Shown piece by piece: positions 1 through 8,180 of a stretch of 64,000 bases of DNA. The DNA comes from DASZQL01 sp964391865 (lineage in GTDB: Bacteria; Planctomycetota; Phycisphaerae; Phycisphaerales; UBA1924). Made by a program: the position numbers and the translations under genes. How positions within the stretch are numbered: position 1 is the stretch's first letter; every line of letters begins with the position of its first letter. The stretch is from assembly GCA_964391865.1 (NCBI GenBank), contig CAYMNQ010000001.1, positions 992,001-1,056,000 on the forward strand, read 5' to 3'. The notes below the pieces were generated by a model. It was not told the origin of the DNA. It saw nothing but the letters and a program-made list of their open reading frames with translations, and ran no database searches.

Positions 1-275
1 CGCGCTCCGCCCCGGCGATGAACTTTTCCGGCCTGACCATCTTCCGCGCCGCCGACGCGGTCATCGCGCAGTGCAACCCGCTTTGCCCGGGAGATGCCGA
101 CAGCGACGGCTCGGTCGGGCTTGCTGATATCGCGCTCATGATTGCCAACTGGAGCGCCACCGAGCCGCCCGTCCCGCCGGGCACGCTGGGCGATCTCGAC
201 GGCGACACGCTCGTCACGCTCGCCGACCTGTCGATCACGATCCAGTATTGGGGCGTTCAGTGCCTGCCCCCGTAA
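1..275 (+). CDS. C-terminal fragment of a secreted dockerin-like protein
   Basis: The reading frame is open from base 3, so the gene begins upstream of the window and only its last 90 or so residues are present. They hold a pair of dockerin type I-like calcium loops, GDADSDGSVGLADIALMIANW and a second GDLDGDTLVTLADLSITIQYW, each followed by a Trp-containing helix. In planctomycetes this module closes many large secreted proteins and probably mediates calcium-dependent stability or docking. The Met at base 18 is internal and not the real start. The catalytic or binding part cannot be judged from here. Confidence 0.85.
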   Translation, partial: RSAPAMNFSGLTIFRAADAVIAQCNPLCPGDADSDGSVGLADIALMIANWSATEPPVPPGTLGDLDGDTLVTLADLSITIQYWGVQCLPP

Positions 276-290
276 GCTAAACTCCGCGAG

Positions 291-758
291 ATGAGCGCTC
301 CGCCGCCCAGCACGACTCTCATGGTCCGCCGCGCCGGGCTCGAGCACATCAAGCTGCTCGCCCCGCTCTTCGACGCCTACCGCGGCTTCTATCAACAGCC
401 CAGCGATCCGCGCGCCGCCGTTGATTTCCTCACGCCACGCTTGTCGCGCGATGAGTGCGTCGTCTTTCTCGCGTTCGACGATGAAACCGCCGTCGGCTTC
501 ACGCTGCTCTACCCGCTCTTCTCTTCCGTCAGCGTCCACCGCCTGTGGCTGCTCAACGATCTGTTCGTCGCGCCGCGCGCCCGCCGCGGCGGCGTCGGAC
601 GCGCGCTCATGCAGCACGCCATCACCTTCGCGCGCGAGACCGGCGCAGGCCGATTGAGCCTCCGCACCGAGAACGTCAACACTCAGGCGCAGGCGCTGTA
701 CGTCTCCCTCGGCTTCACGAAAGACGAGAAATTCTCGACCTACAACCTGAAACTGTGA
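291..758 (+). CDS. GNAT family N-acetyltransferase
   Basis: A 155-residue protein of the size of a single GNAT domain. It contains the acetyl-CoA pyrophosphate-binding motif A around residues 95-112 (APRARRGGVGRALMQHA, matching the R/Q-x-x-G-x-G/A signature) preceded by the strand LNDLFV, and the C-terminal motif ENVNTQAQALYVSLGFT typical of motif B. It should transfer an acetyl group to an amine; the substrate cannot be read. It starts 15 bases after the dockerin-like gene and is followed 4 bases later by the DinB-like gene, so the last two may be co-transcribed. Confidence 0.9.
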   Translation: MSAPPPSTTLMVRRAGLEHIKLLAPLFDAYRGFYQQPSDPRAAVDFLTPRLSRDECVVFLAFDDETAVGFTLLYPLFSSVSVHRLWLLNDLFVAPRARRGGVGRALMQHAITFARETGAGRLSLRTENVNTQAQALYVSLGFTKDEKFSTYNLKL

Positions 759-762
759 TCGC

Positions 763-1389
763 GTGCACAGCGAACTCACTGCCCGCATGACCAACGAGCC
801 GCCGATCAAACTCGCCCCGCCCGGCGCGGGCATCCCGCTGTATCAGCGCGTGGCGGCGAAATGGGTCGTGATCCCGTACTGGCGAAAGTCCGTGCCTTGG
901 GGGCGAGTCGCCGAGCGCCTGCGCGAACAGGCTGATCAGTTCGACGCCATCGTGAAAGCCGCCAATCGCCGCGCGCCCGAAGCGCTGACGCGGCGCGTCC
1001 TCATCCCGCCCGCCACCGGTCTCGAAGACGACTCGCGCTTCTGGTCGCTCGCGATGGTCGCCGACCATCTCGCGCGCGTGAACCTGGGCGTCGCGGATGT
1101 GCTCTCGGTGCTCACCGCCGCGAGCGCGCCGGGAGGATCGCTCCGCGATGTGCGCATCGTCGACTACAAGCCCGACCCCGGCGCGGACCGCGCCGCGCTC
1201 GGCGCGATGCGCCGCTCGATCGACGCGGTCGAGCTCGCGCTGCGCGAGGGCAAAGCCAACCAGCGCACCAACGCCACGCACCCGCACCCCTGGTTCGGCC
1301 CGCTCCCCGCCCGCACTTGGGCCGTCTTCCCCGCAATGCACCAGTCGCTCCACCTCGCCCAGGCCCGCGCCATCGCGTCCCGGCTGTAG
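763..1389 (+). CDS. DinB-like (DfsB/YfiT fold) protein
   Basis: A 208-residue protein with the spaced His pattern of the DinB/YfiT four-helix superfamily: WSLAMVADHLARVN near residues 95-108 and a C-terminal helix AMHQSLHLAQARAI with two further His. Members of this fold bind a divalent metal and often act as thiol-dependent transferases or metal-dependent hydrolases; no substrate can be assigned. The frame opens at a GTG at 763, but ATG at 787 (MTNEPP) is an equally good start. It lies directly after the GNAT gene on the same strand. Confidence 0.65.
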   Translation: MHSELTARMTNEPPIKLAPPGAGIPLYQRVAAKWVVIPYWRKSVPWGRVAERLREQADQFDAIVKAANRRAPEALTRRVLIPPATGLEDDSRFWSLAMVADHLARVNLGVADVLSVLTAASAPGGSLRDVRIVDYKPDPGADRAALGAMRRSIDAVELALREGKANQRTNATHPHPWFGPLPARTWAVFPAMHQSLHLAQARAIASRL

Positions 1390-1421
1390 CGCACGTTCGC
1401 GTTTGTGCGCACATCGGCGGA

Positions 1422-1441
1422 CCTGTTCCACGGGGAACAGG
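1422..1441. repeat. Perfect 8-bp inverted repeat between convergent genes
   Basis: CCTGTTCC and GGAACAGG are separated by the four bases ACGG. The palindrome lies between two genes that converge on it, which fits a bidirectional terminator, but no T tract follows on either side. The 10-mer GACCTGTTCC is shared with the first hairpin inside the glycosyltransferase gene at 42.7 kb, so it more likely belongs to a dispersed palindromic repeat family. Confidence 0.6.
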
Positions 1442-1460
1442 TTCAGATTTGTGCGCGCGG

Positions 1461-3635
1461 TCAAGGCGCGGATGCCGGGGTCGGCTGGGTCGCTGCGGGC
1501 ACCGTAAGTTCCACAAGGAACTGGCTCCGCCCGTCGTTGGTCCAGGCGGCAAGCAGCTTGGTCTGCGACGCGATGAACTCCGCGACGAGTTCGGGCGTGA
1601 GGCGCGGATCGAGGTACTTCGATTCCTTCAGGCGGCCGAGTTCGTTCATGTTCACGAGGATGTGCGTCACGCCCTGCGCGCGGAGCGCGTCGGCGGCGGC
1701 GCGCGGGTCGTTGTTCGACGCCGACAGGGCCTCGGCGAGGAGCGAGCGGTCCCACGTCGTGCCCCACAGCACGGGGACGTTGAGGTAGTACGGCGTCGAA
1801 TCGCCCAGCAAGTACAGCAGTTTTCGCTCGCCCGCGAGGCGCGGCAGCATGAGGTTCACGTACACCTCGGGCGGCTGCTGGCCCATGACCTGCTCCTGCT
1901 CGGCGGGCGGGAGCTTCGGGAGTTCCTGGCGCTGGAGCGAGCCGTTGAGCAGGCTCACGCCGCCGAGGAGCGCGAGGTTGGGGTTGCCCGAGTTCTGCGA
2001 CGCGAAGATCGCGCCGCTCCAGCCGGCGAGCGCGAGCGCGCCGACGGAGCCGAGCGAGATCGCGGGCATGCGCCAGCGCTCGCGCGAGCCGAGCGCGACG
2101 ATCGCCAGCCCGATCGCTGCCGAGCCGGGGACGGCGATGGGGATGAGGAACCGCGCCTGCAGGTGCCCGACTCCGAGCCACGCGCCGAGTTGGATCAGCA
2201 GGATCACCGCGAGCACGGCGGCGGCGCGGTGCGTGGCGCGGTGCAGCAGCGCGATGACGAGCGCGACGAGCACGAGCCACGGGAAAATCGACCACTGCGG
2301 ATGCAAGAGCCCGCGATCGGCGGAACAAAGCAGCATGAAACGATCAACGACTGTAGCGTTGCTGTGGTGCGCTTCGTGGAATCGTTGCGTCTGCTCGGCT
2401 GACCAGTGCGCTCGTCCGAGCCAGTCGGTGGCGAACGGGAAGAGCCCGTTGCCGCAGGAGATGTGGTTGCGGGTGAGCCACGGCAGCATGACGAGCAGCG
2501 CGGCGGTCGAGCCGACAAGCGTCATCGCGCCCCAGCGCCGGGGCGGTGCGGTGATGAGGAGCGCGACGCCCACGGGCAGCGCGGCGGTGAAGATCGCGGT
2601 GGGCTTGCACGAGCAGGCGGCGCCCATCAGCACGCCGCAGATCGACGCGCGGGCGACGGGCGGTAACGTGGGTACCGCGGAGACAAGCAGCGCGCCGGCG
2701 AAGAGCAGCAGCACGCCCATCTCGTTGTACGCCAGCGAGCCGACGACGATCGTCCACGGCAGCGCGAGGAACACGGCGGCGGCGATGACGCTGGCGTGAC
2801 GCATTGCCGCGCGGGCGCGATCGTCGGCGTCGCGGCGGGCGGCGAGGGCGCGCACGAGCCGAGCGACGAGCAGTGCCGCGCCGAGCGCGAGGCCCGCGTG
2901 CAGGAAGTGGGCGGCGAAGGTGCCGAAGCCGCGAGCTGACGCGGGAGAGTTTGGCGGGCCGCCGACCATCGCGCCGAGGTGCGTGTACGCCGACTCGATA
3001 TACGAGGGAAGGAACGAGTAGACGTTGTGCTCGAGCGGCGTGATGCGGCTGCGCGCGAGCCATTCTTTCGGCAGTTGCAGGTGATACGAGAGCGTGTCGA
3101 AGGCGCGGGCTTCGCTGTGCCAAAGCGTGCCGGGCGGCTGGCACGCGGCGACCACGAGCAGCGCGATCGGCGGCACGATCAGCAGCGACGTGAACGGCGC
3201 GGTGGCGAGGCGCTGCCCGCTGACGGGGCGGGCGCGGACCTGCAGCGCGAGCAGCACCAGCCCGAGCATGACGGGCGACCACGCGAGCCACACCGCGCCG
3301 GACGAGCCGAGGCGCAGCGCGCCGAGCACGCCCAGCAGGTGCGACAGTGTCAGCATGATCGCCACCCCGCCGACAAATTGGATGGAACTGGCGTGCGGCG
3401 CGGGCGGGGCGGTTGCCGGGATGGCGGCGTGCATGAGCCTGCCAAAGCCGAGCGCGGCGAGGGGATACGCGAGCGCGATCGGCGCGGCGAGCGCGAGCGT
3501 CTCGACGACGGCGGCGAAGCCCGCGAGCGGGAGGTCGACGCCGATACTCGACAGCACGCCGACCAGCGCGAGCAGCGCGAGCGCGGCGGCGAGCGGGAGC
3601 GCCCAGCGACGGATGATCGGGCCGACGGCTGACAC
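1461..3635 (-). CDS. GT39-type (ArnT-like) integral membrane glycosyltransferase
   Basis: About 724 residues with many hydrophobic helices through residue 540 or so, then a soluble C-terminal part. The first extramembrane loop carries the segment AFDTLSYHLQLPKEW, where the Asp matches the position of the catalytic acid in GT-C family 39 enzymes, followed by SYIESAYTHLGAM. Such enzymes move sugars from polyprenyl-phosphate donors to proteins or lipids outside the inner membrane. The frame is open up to 3842, but that extension translates two dispersed repeats; the GTG at 3635 (VSAVGPIIRRW) just ahead of the first membrane helix is preferred. Its neighbour upstream is a CgeB-like glycosyltransferase on the same strand. 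Confidence 0.75.
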   Translation of the reverse strand: MSAVGPIIRRWALPLAAALALLALVGVLSSIGVDLPLAGFAAVVETLALAAPIALAYPLAALGFGRLMHAAIPATAPPAPHASSIQFVGGVAIMLTLSHLLGVLGALRLGSSGAVWLAWSPVMLGLVLLALQVRARPVSGQRLATAPFTSLLIVPPIALLVVAACQPPGTLWHSEARAFDTLSYHLQLPKEWLARSRITPLEHNVYSFLPSYIESAYTHLGAMVGGPPNSPASARGFGTFAAHFLHAGLALGAALLVARLVRALAARRDADDRARAAMRHASVIAAAVFLALPWTIVVGSLAYNEMGVLLLFAGALLVSAVPTLPPVARASICGVLMGAACSCKPTAIFTAALPVGVALLITAPPRRWGAMTLVGSTAALLVMLPWLTRNHISCGNGLFPFATDWLGRAHWSAEQTQRFHEAHHSNATVVDRFMLLCSADRGLLHPQWSIFPWLVLVALVIALLHRATHRAAAVLAVILLIQLGAWLGVGHLQARFLIPIAVPGSAAIGLAIVALGSRERWRMPAISLGSVGALALAGWSGAIFASQNSGNPNLALLGGVSLLNGSLQRQELPKLPPAEQEQVMGQQPPEVYVNLMLPRLAGERKLLYLLGDSTPYYLNVPVLWGTTWDRSLLAEALSASNNDPRAAADALRAQGVTHILVNMNELGRLKESKYLDPRLTPELVAEFIASQTKLLAAWTNDGRSQFLVELTVPAATQPTPASAP

Positions 3636-3709
3636 GCGGGGAGTGTAGGTGATGCGGTTTGCGGGGTGCGGCTTGCGGGATATGGGGCGCGGAGTCTGCT
3701 GCGCGATCG

Positions 3710-3741
3710 CACCGAGGTCGGTCAGAGCACCGACCTCGGTG
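3710..3741. repeat. Hairpin with invariant loop TCAGAGCA
   Basis: Perfect 12-bp stem, CACCGAGGTCGG paired with CCGACCTCGGTG, around the eight-base loop TCAGAGCA. The loop is the reverse complement of TGCTCTGA, the loop of two hairpins near 44.1-44.2 kb whose stems are unrelated to this one. It lies just upstream of the GT39-type gene and downstream of the CgeB-like gene, both on the minus strand. Confidence 0.8.
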
Positions 3742-3771
3742 GCACGTTCGATGGGCTGCGTCGCTGGCGTC

Positions 3772-3806
3772 CCTCTCCCCGGCCCTCTCCCAAGGGGAGA
3801 GGGAGT
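3772..3806. repeat. Pyrimidine/purine palindromic repeat
   Basis: A run of CCTCTCCCC is followed by the hairpin CCCTCTCCC / GGGAGAGGG (3783-3791 and 3795-3803). In one frame it would read LSPALSQGERE, a string that dispersed bacterial repeats often produce. A diverged copy lies in frame inside the GH3 gene at 15889-15935. Confidence 0.7.
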
Positions 3807-3810
3807 TGAA

Positions 3811-5232
3811 TCACGCAGCGATCGCGCGAGTCTTTGCCGCACTCTGCTGTTCGCGCGCCGGTGCGTTGTTCGCGTCGAGCGTCGCGCTCAGCATCTGCGG
3901 CAGGCGGTGCTGCCAGGTGTGGGCACGGCGCCAGGCGTTGTGCATCGCGTCGGCGAGCGATCGGCGGCGACGCGGGTCGGCGGCGAGTGAGCGCACGGCG
4001 TCGAGCAGCTCCGGGCCGCGGGTGAAGGAGATCACTTCTTCCCCCGGCTCGAAGACGCGCGAGAGGTCGAGCGTGTCGTGATGCACGCACGCGCTGTGCG
4101 CGGCGGCGATCTGGAATGGCTTGTGCGTCAGCCCTTCTTCATCGTGGGCGGCGTTGATGTTGAGCGCGACGGCTCCGCGGGCGTAGATGCGGGCCTGGTC
4201 GCGGTAGGGGACTTTCGCCGCCGCCCCGTCGGGCTGCGCGAGCCCGAGCGCGGCGCTGGACGAGCCGTACACACCGAGGTTCACGCGACGCCCGAGCCAC
4301 GCGATCCAGAAGAACCGCTTCCAGCGCGCGACGGACTGCAGCGCGCCGACAGCGTCGTACCACAGCGCCGGGTCGGCGCCGAGGCGTTCGAGCGATGCCC
4401 GGTGGCCCGCGGGAAGGCGCTCGGCGAGGCGCCAGAAGCTGAGCAGCGGGCGATCGATCTTGAGCGCGAGCCAGGCGTGCGCGAGTTCGTGGAAGGGAGT
4501 TTGATCGAGCCCCGTGATGCCGGCGCGGGCGAGGGCGGCGCTGAAACGGTCGAGCGCTTCGGGGATCATGGCGGCGGAGAGGTCAGTCGGGTCCGGGTCG
4601 TCCGCTGCGAGCATGGGTTCGAGTGGCGCGGGGACGGCGGTAGCGTCGCTGAGGATGACTACCGCGTCGTGCATCGGCTCGGTGCTGGTCACGGGGGGTG
4701 GGGCAGAGTCGAAGGCGCCGGGCTGCTCCGCCATCGGCGTGCCGTGGCAATTGGGCCAGTCTAGGATCACGCCGGCTTCCTCGGCGGCGGAGCGCGACTT
4801 TAGCAGGTGCGTGTGCAGCGGGTGGGCTAACGCCTCGCGCATCCACGGCGCGAAGGCGGCGCGGCTCGACGCCCAATTGGGATGATCGGTCCAGAGGAGC
4901 ATGTGCCGACAGCCGGCGCGGGTGAATGGGCTGGAGCGCCGCCCGCCCTGCGCGGGGTCGGGCGCGAGCCCGAAGCTGGTCACGCCGTTGAAGACGTAGG
5001 AGAGGACATGGGTGATTTTCTCGGTTCGGCAGAGGGTGTAGGCGCGCTTGTACCAGTCGGCGGCGGCGGCAGCGGCGTTGGGGTTGCCGGCGCGGGTGTC
5101 GTGCCAGACGGGGCCCAGTTCCACGGCGGTCGCGGGGATGCCCGCGCGGTCGGCGCCGGCTTTGATGCCCAGCAGGTAGTTGCGGCTGACGTCGCCCGGG
5201 TTTAGGAGGATCAGGAGGCGGGGATCGGTCAT
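3811..5232 (-). CDS. CgeB-like glycosyltransferase (GT-B fold)
   Basis: A 473-residue protein starting MTDPRLLILLNPGD, a Rossmann strand of a GT-B fold. The C-terminal third carries the family pattern ARIYARGAVALNINAAHDEEGLTHKPFQIAAA with later HHDTLDLSRVFEPGEEVISF, the nucleotide-sugar-binding half of CgeB/YkvP-type spore-coat glycosyltransferases. The ATG at 5232 is chosen over the longer open frame because GGGAGGA precedes it by 12 bases. The donor and acceptor are unknown; the adjacent GT39-type gene suggests a shared envelope glycan role. Confidence 0.75.
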   Translation of the reverse strand: MTDPRLLILLNPGDVSRNYLLGIKAGADRAGIPATAVELGPVWHDTRAGNPNAAAAAADWYKRAYTLCRTEKITHVLSYVFNGVTSFGLAPDPAQGGRRSSPFTRAGCRHMLLWTDHPNWASSRAAFAPWMREALAHPLHTHLLKSRSAAEEAGVILDWPNCHGTPMAEQPGAFDSAPPPVTSTEPMHDAVVILSDATAVPAPLEPMLAADDPDPTDLSAAMIPEALDRFSAALARAGITGLDQTPFHELAHAWLALKIDRPLLSFWRLAERLPAGHRASLERLGADPALWYDAVGALQSVARWKRFFWIAWLGRRVNLGVYGSSSAALGLAQPDGAAAKVPYRDQARIYARGAVALNINAAHDEEGLTHKPFQIAAAHSACVHHDTLDLSRVFEPGEEVISFTRGPELLDAVRSLAADPRRRRSLADAMHNAWRRAHTWQHRLPQMLSATLDANNAPAREQQSAAKTRAIAA

Positions 5233-5381
5233 GGTGGTTTCGGTCCTCCCGTCGCGCTGCCGCGTGCTGTTCAATGTCGGCTCGCGCGGGATGCGGGCTT
5301 GATCGATCGGGTTCACTTCAAGCGGGGGGCGGGCTATGGTCTTCGCTCGTGTGTGTCGCTGGCCTCTTGGAGGTGGTGCTC

Positions 5382-5828
5382 GTGCAGTTTTCGGGTTGTC
5401 AGTTCGGGCCGCTGGGACTGCGCCGGGTGCTGCGCCTGAGGTTCGCGCCGGGGGAGCATCTCGTGGGGTGGGCGGTGCTGATGCACGAACCTCGGCTGCA
5501 CGAGGTGCTCTTCAGCGTGGGGCTGATGGTGATCCCGGTGGCGCACGTTTTTGCGCACTCGGCGACGGCGAGTCTGCGCCGGTTCGTGGTGCTCACCGAC
5601 CGGCGCGTGATCGTCTTCGTCACCGGGAAGCGGGCGCTCGAGGCGCGCGGCACGGGGATTCTCGGCGAGTGTTCGATCGGCGATCTTGAACTTCACCGCG
5701 TGAAGCGCGGGGAGTACCGGCTCCGCGTCCCGGGGATCTCACGGCGATTCATCGCCAAGCTGCCCATCAAAGCGGATGGCGGGGCAGGGCGTCTGGCGCG
5801 GGCGCTGGAGGCGATGAGTGCGGTGTGA
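5382..5828 (+). CDS. Small protein with a PH-like beta domain
   Basis: About 148 residues; I do not recognise a named family. The core LTDRRVIVFVTGKRALEARG followed by ELHRVKRGEYRLRVPG resembles bacterial PH-like (YokE/bPH) domains, in which a strand ending in T-x-x-R precedes two more strands. A hydrophobic stretch (VLFSVGLMVIPVAHVFA) lies before it. The GTG at 5382 is preferred because GGAGG lies 8 bases upstream; in-frame starts exist further 5'. It is transcribed divergently from the CgeB-like gene. Confidence 0.55.
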   Translation: MQFSGCQFGPLGLRRVLRLRFAPGEHLVGWAVLMHEPRLHEVLFSVGLMVIPVAHVFAHSATASLRRFVVLTDRRVIVFVTGKRALEARGTGILGECSIGDLELHRVKRGEYRLRVPGISRRFIAKLPIKADGGAGRLARALEAMSAV

Positions 5829-5861
5829 GCGGGATCGCCCCGCCTCGCGCCGGGTTCGTGA

Positions 5862-7076
5862 TCACTCGCACGCGGTGGCGAAATTGATCAGCACTTCGGC
5901 GATGTCGGCGATGTCGACCGTGCCATTGGCGTTCAGGTCGCCGCGTCCGCCGGCAAGACCGATATCGGCCCAGTTCTGGATGATGATCGCGATGTCGGCG
6001 AGGTTCACAAAGCCGTCGGCGTTGGCGTCGCCCGCGCAGGGGGGCGGGGCGATGACGGCGAGGAAGGGCACCGGGATCCCGCCGTTGAGCGAGGCGTTGC
6101 CGCTGATCTTGGTGCCGTCGTTCGAGACGTCGAGCGCGTCGAAGAGCACCCAGCCCGTCATGTCGACGCCCTCGCTGATAAGGACATCTCTCAGGAGGCG
6201 CGCGCCGTGGGACGGATTCCAGACGAACGCGCCGGCGTTGTCGTCCGCGCCGACGACGACGCGCCCGCCGAGCGAGGCGCCGTGCGCCCGGGCCGCGAAC
6301 ATCGGCGCGGTGATGATGCCCAGGTTGCCCGAGAGGTCCGCGCGGTACGGAACGGTGAGCGCGCCCGAGTTGATCATCGCCAAGCCGACAAGATGCGTGC
6401 CGTCGGCGGAATAGGCGAGCGGCTCGCCGAAATCGATGGCGACGCTGCCCGAAATGAGATCCGTCGCGGCGCCGGTGGTGCTGTTCCAGACGGTGGCGTA
6501 GGTGTTCGCCGGCGCGCCGATGCGGTAGCCGGCGACCGCGCCGCCCGACGGCGCGGCGGCGAAGACGTAGTGATCGTTCGCCGAGTCGAGCGGCAGGACC
6601 GAGCCGTCGGAGAATCCGCGGAACCCGGAGGCTTCGGTCTGCCCGTAGCGGTAGAGCGCGATGGTCGCGCCGTCGTCGGAGATGCCGCGGGCCTCGCCGA
6701 AGAGGGAGAAGCCGGCGACCGAGATGTCGAAATCGAGCGGCGTGAACGCCGGGCCGCTCCAGAGGCACGGCGTGGCGACGGGGAAGAACCCGCCGGGAAG
6801 GATGCGCCGCCCCAGGATGATCGACCCGTCGGGCGAGCACTCGGTGGCGACGCTGGGCAACGTATCGACGATCTGCACCGAGCCGTCGGGACGGAAGACG
6901 GCGGCGATGAAGTCGGCCGCTTCCTCGTTCGTCACCGCCCCCATGATGAACGAGCCGTCGGCGGAGAGTCGCGTGGCGACGGCGTCGAAGCCCGGCGCGA
7001 GCGGGACGAATGAAGCGCTCAACGCCGAAGACGAGAGAAACAGCGCGGGCACGAAAGAAATTGAACAACGCGGCAT
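5862..7076 (-). CDS. Secreted HAF-repeat protein with C-terminal dockerin-like pair
   Basis: A 404-residue exported protein. An N-terminal signal sequence (PALFLSSSALSASF) leads into repeats with alternating phrases such as TRLSADGSFIMG, EARGISDDGATIAL and ALDVSNDGTKISG; these match extracellular HAF repeats, which build a propeller-like fold. The last 60 residues hold two calcium loops, GDANADGFVNLADIAIIIQNW and GDLNANGTVDIADIAEVLINF, the dockerin-like tail also seen at 1-275 and 38.6-38.7 kb. The only Cys residues outside the signal peptide flank the tail. Function unknown; probably surface-associated. Confidence 0.85.
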   Translation of the reverse strand: MPRCSISFVPALFLSSSALSASFVPLAPGFDAVATRLSADGSFIMGAVTNEEAADFIAAVFRPDGSVQIVDTLPSVATECSPDGSIILGRRILPGGFFPVATPCLWSGPAFTPLDFDISVAGFSLFGEARGISDDGATIALYRYGQTEASGFRGFSDGSVLPLDSANDHYVFAAAPSGGAVAGYRIGAPANTYATVWNSTTGAATDLISGSVAIDFGEPLAYSADGTHLVGLAMINSGALTVPYRADLSGNLGIITAPMFAARAHGASLGGRVVVGADDNAGAFVWNPSHGARLLRDVLISEGVDMTGWVLFDALDVSNDGTKISGNASLNGGIPVPFLAVIAPPPCAGDANADGFVNLADIAIIIQNWADIGLAGGRGDLNANGTVDIADIAEVLINFATACE

Positions 7077-7228
7077 GATCGCTCTCCCCGCGCGGGAATC
7101 GACTCTCCGCGCGACACAGAGACGCTAGCACACGTCGGGCATTGAATCCATCAAAGCCTGGAAAAAGGCAGATGTGCGGGTTGTCGCGGGGGTTCTAGGG
7201 CGTTGAGGGCGGACTTGCCGTCTCGTTT

Positions 7229-7981
7229 CTACTTCGCCGGGACAACAAGGCGGACCCGCCCGTCGCAATTTCCCTTGGCATCCGCCCCGGTGCAGGAGAT
7301 CCAGAACAGGGCCTCCTTGTCTCCGGCGACGGTGAAGGAGAATTCCGAAGTGCCGCCACCCTTCTCGTCGATGTGCCGCACCTGCATGCCGGCATCTCGG
7401 ACATCGACGCCGAAGGTCATGCAATCGCCGGTGTTCTCGACGGTGCCCTTAACGGGGATGGCTTCGCCGCCGCGGTTCATGACGCGGTAGCGCAGCTCGC
7501 GCCCCGGATCGCTGCAGGCCATCGGGGTGGAGACCTGATCTCCCTCGGCAAGAACCCACTCGCGCAGACGATCGGGCGCGTCGGCTTTGCCCTTGCGCTG
7601 CGCGACGAAGCGGAGCGACCCGCCGCACGATGTGGCGTTGGCGTTGGCGGGGCATGAAACACGGAGCGTGAAGTCGCCGCGGTTTTCGAGGCGCACGAAG
7701 GCCTGCTGCATGCCGGGGACGGTGAAGCGGTCGACCTCTCGCCCGTTCGGCGATTCGCGGACGATCTCCATCGGGCAGCCGCCGGTGTTATCAAGGTCGA
7801 GGAACACCGCGATGTCATCGGGCGACGACGCGTACGGGAACGGGATGCTCCGCCCGTCGCACGAGATCGTGCCGATCTGCTCCCTGCCCTGCGGCACGGC
7901 GAAGTGCGTCGGCCCGCACGAAGCGAGCAGGCACGCGGAGAGAATCCCGACGGCGCCATGAGTCGCGTTCGGCTTGAGCAT
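7229..7981 (-). CDS. Putative lipoprotein of unknown function
   Basis: A 250-residue protein with a lipoprotein signal: basic-polar start MLKPNATHG, hydrophobic core, and lipobox LLASC near residue 22. The mature part has paired Cys residues (SCPANANATSCG, MACSDPGRE, ISCTGADAKGNCDG) suggesting disulfides in beta-sandwich units. ATG at 7981 is selected because GGAGGT lies 9 bases upstream. No homologous family is recognised. A 16-bp palindrome lies 28 bases upstream and could be an operator. Confidence 0.75.
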   Translation of the reverse strand: MLKPNATHGAVGILSACLLASCGPTHFAVPQGREQIGTISCDGRSIPFPYASSPDDIAVFLDLDNTGGCPMEIVRESPNGREVDRFTVPGMQQAFVRLENRGDFTLRVSCPANANATSCGGSLRFVAQRKGKADAPDRLREWVLAEGDQVSTPMACSDPGRELRYRVMNRGGEAIPVKGTVENTGDCMTFGVDVRDAGMQVRHIDEKGGGTSEFSFTVAGDKEALFWISCTGADAKGNCDGRVRLVVPAK

Positions 7982-8008
7982 GATGTGATGACCTCCACGG
8001 GGTGTGAT

Positions 8009-8024
8009 GATGGTGCGCACCATC
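8009..8024. promoter_or_regulatory. 16-bp perfect palindrome upstream of a lipoprotein gene
   Basis: GATGGTGCGCACCATC is a perfect palindrome centred about 35 bases upstream of the lipoprotein start codon on the minus strand. A dimeric regulator could bind here, but no cognate regulator is identifiable. Confidence 0.35.
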
Positions 8025-8069
8025 CGCGGGCGATCTCCCTGTGCTGATGGGACAGAATCCGCGGGTAGT

Positions 8070-8088
8070 CTTGAGCAGAATGCTCAAG
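8070..8088. repeat. Hairpin CTTGAGCA-GAA-TGCTCAAG
   Basis: A perfect 8-bp stem with a three-base loop lies between sucD and the lipoprotein gene, both on the minus strand. No T tract follows, so it is not a clear intrinsic terminator; it may stabilise the sucD 3' end. Confidence 0.45.
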
Positions 8089-8180
8089 CATCACTGTAGG
8101 GCCTCTTCGACAGCGGAGCGCTGCGCGCTACCAATAACGGCGATCGCTGTGTTCAAAGAGCGGTTTTGTGCGGTTGTTGC

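Noticed and set aside
1424..1439. parS-like site TGTTCCACGGGGAACA
   Set aside because: The central CACGTG of parS is broken (CACGGG) and no parAB genes are nearby; better explained as a dispersed palindrome.
715..2328. Long minus-strand open frame over the acetyltransferase and DinB-like genes
   Set aside because: Arg/Ala-rich shadow typical of high-GC DNA; the overlapped genes have clear family motifs in their own frames.
3636..3842. N-terminal extension of the GT39-type gene
   Set aside because: It would translate two dispersed repeats and has no signal or homology; the GTG at 3635 fits the first membrane helix.
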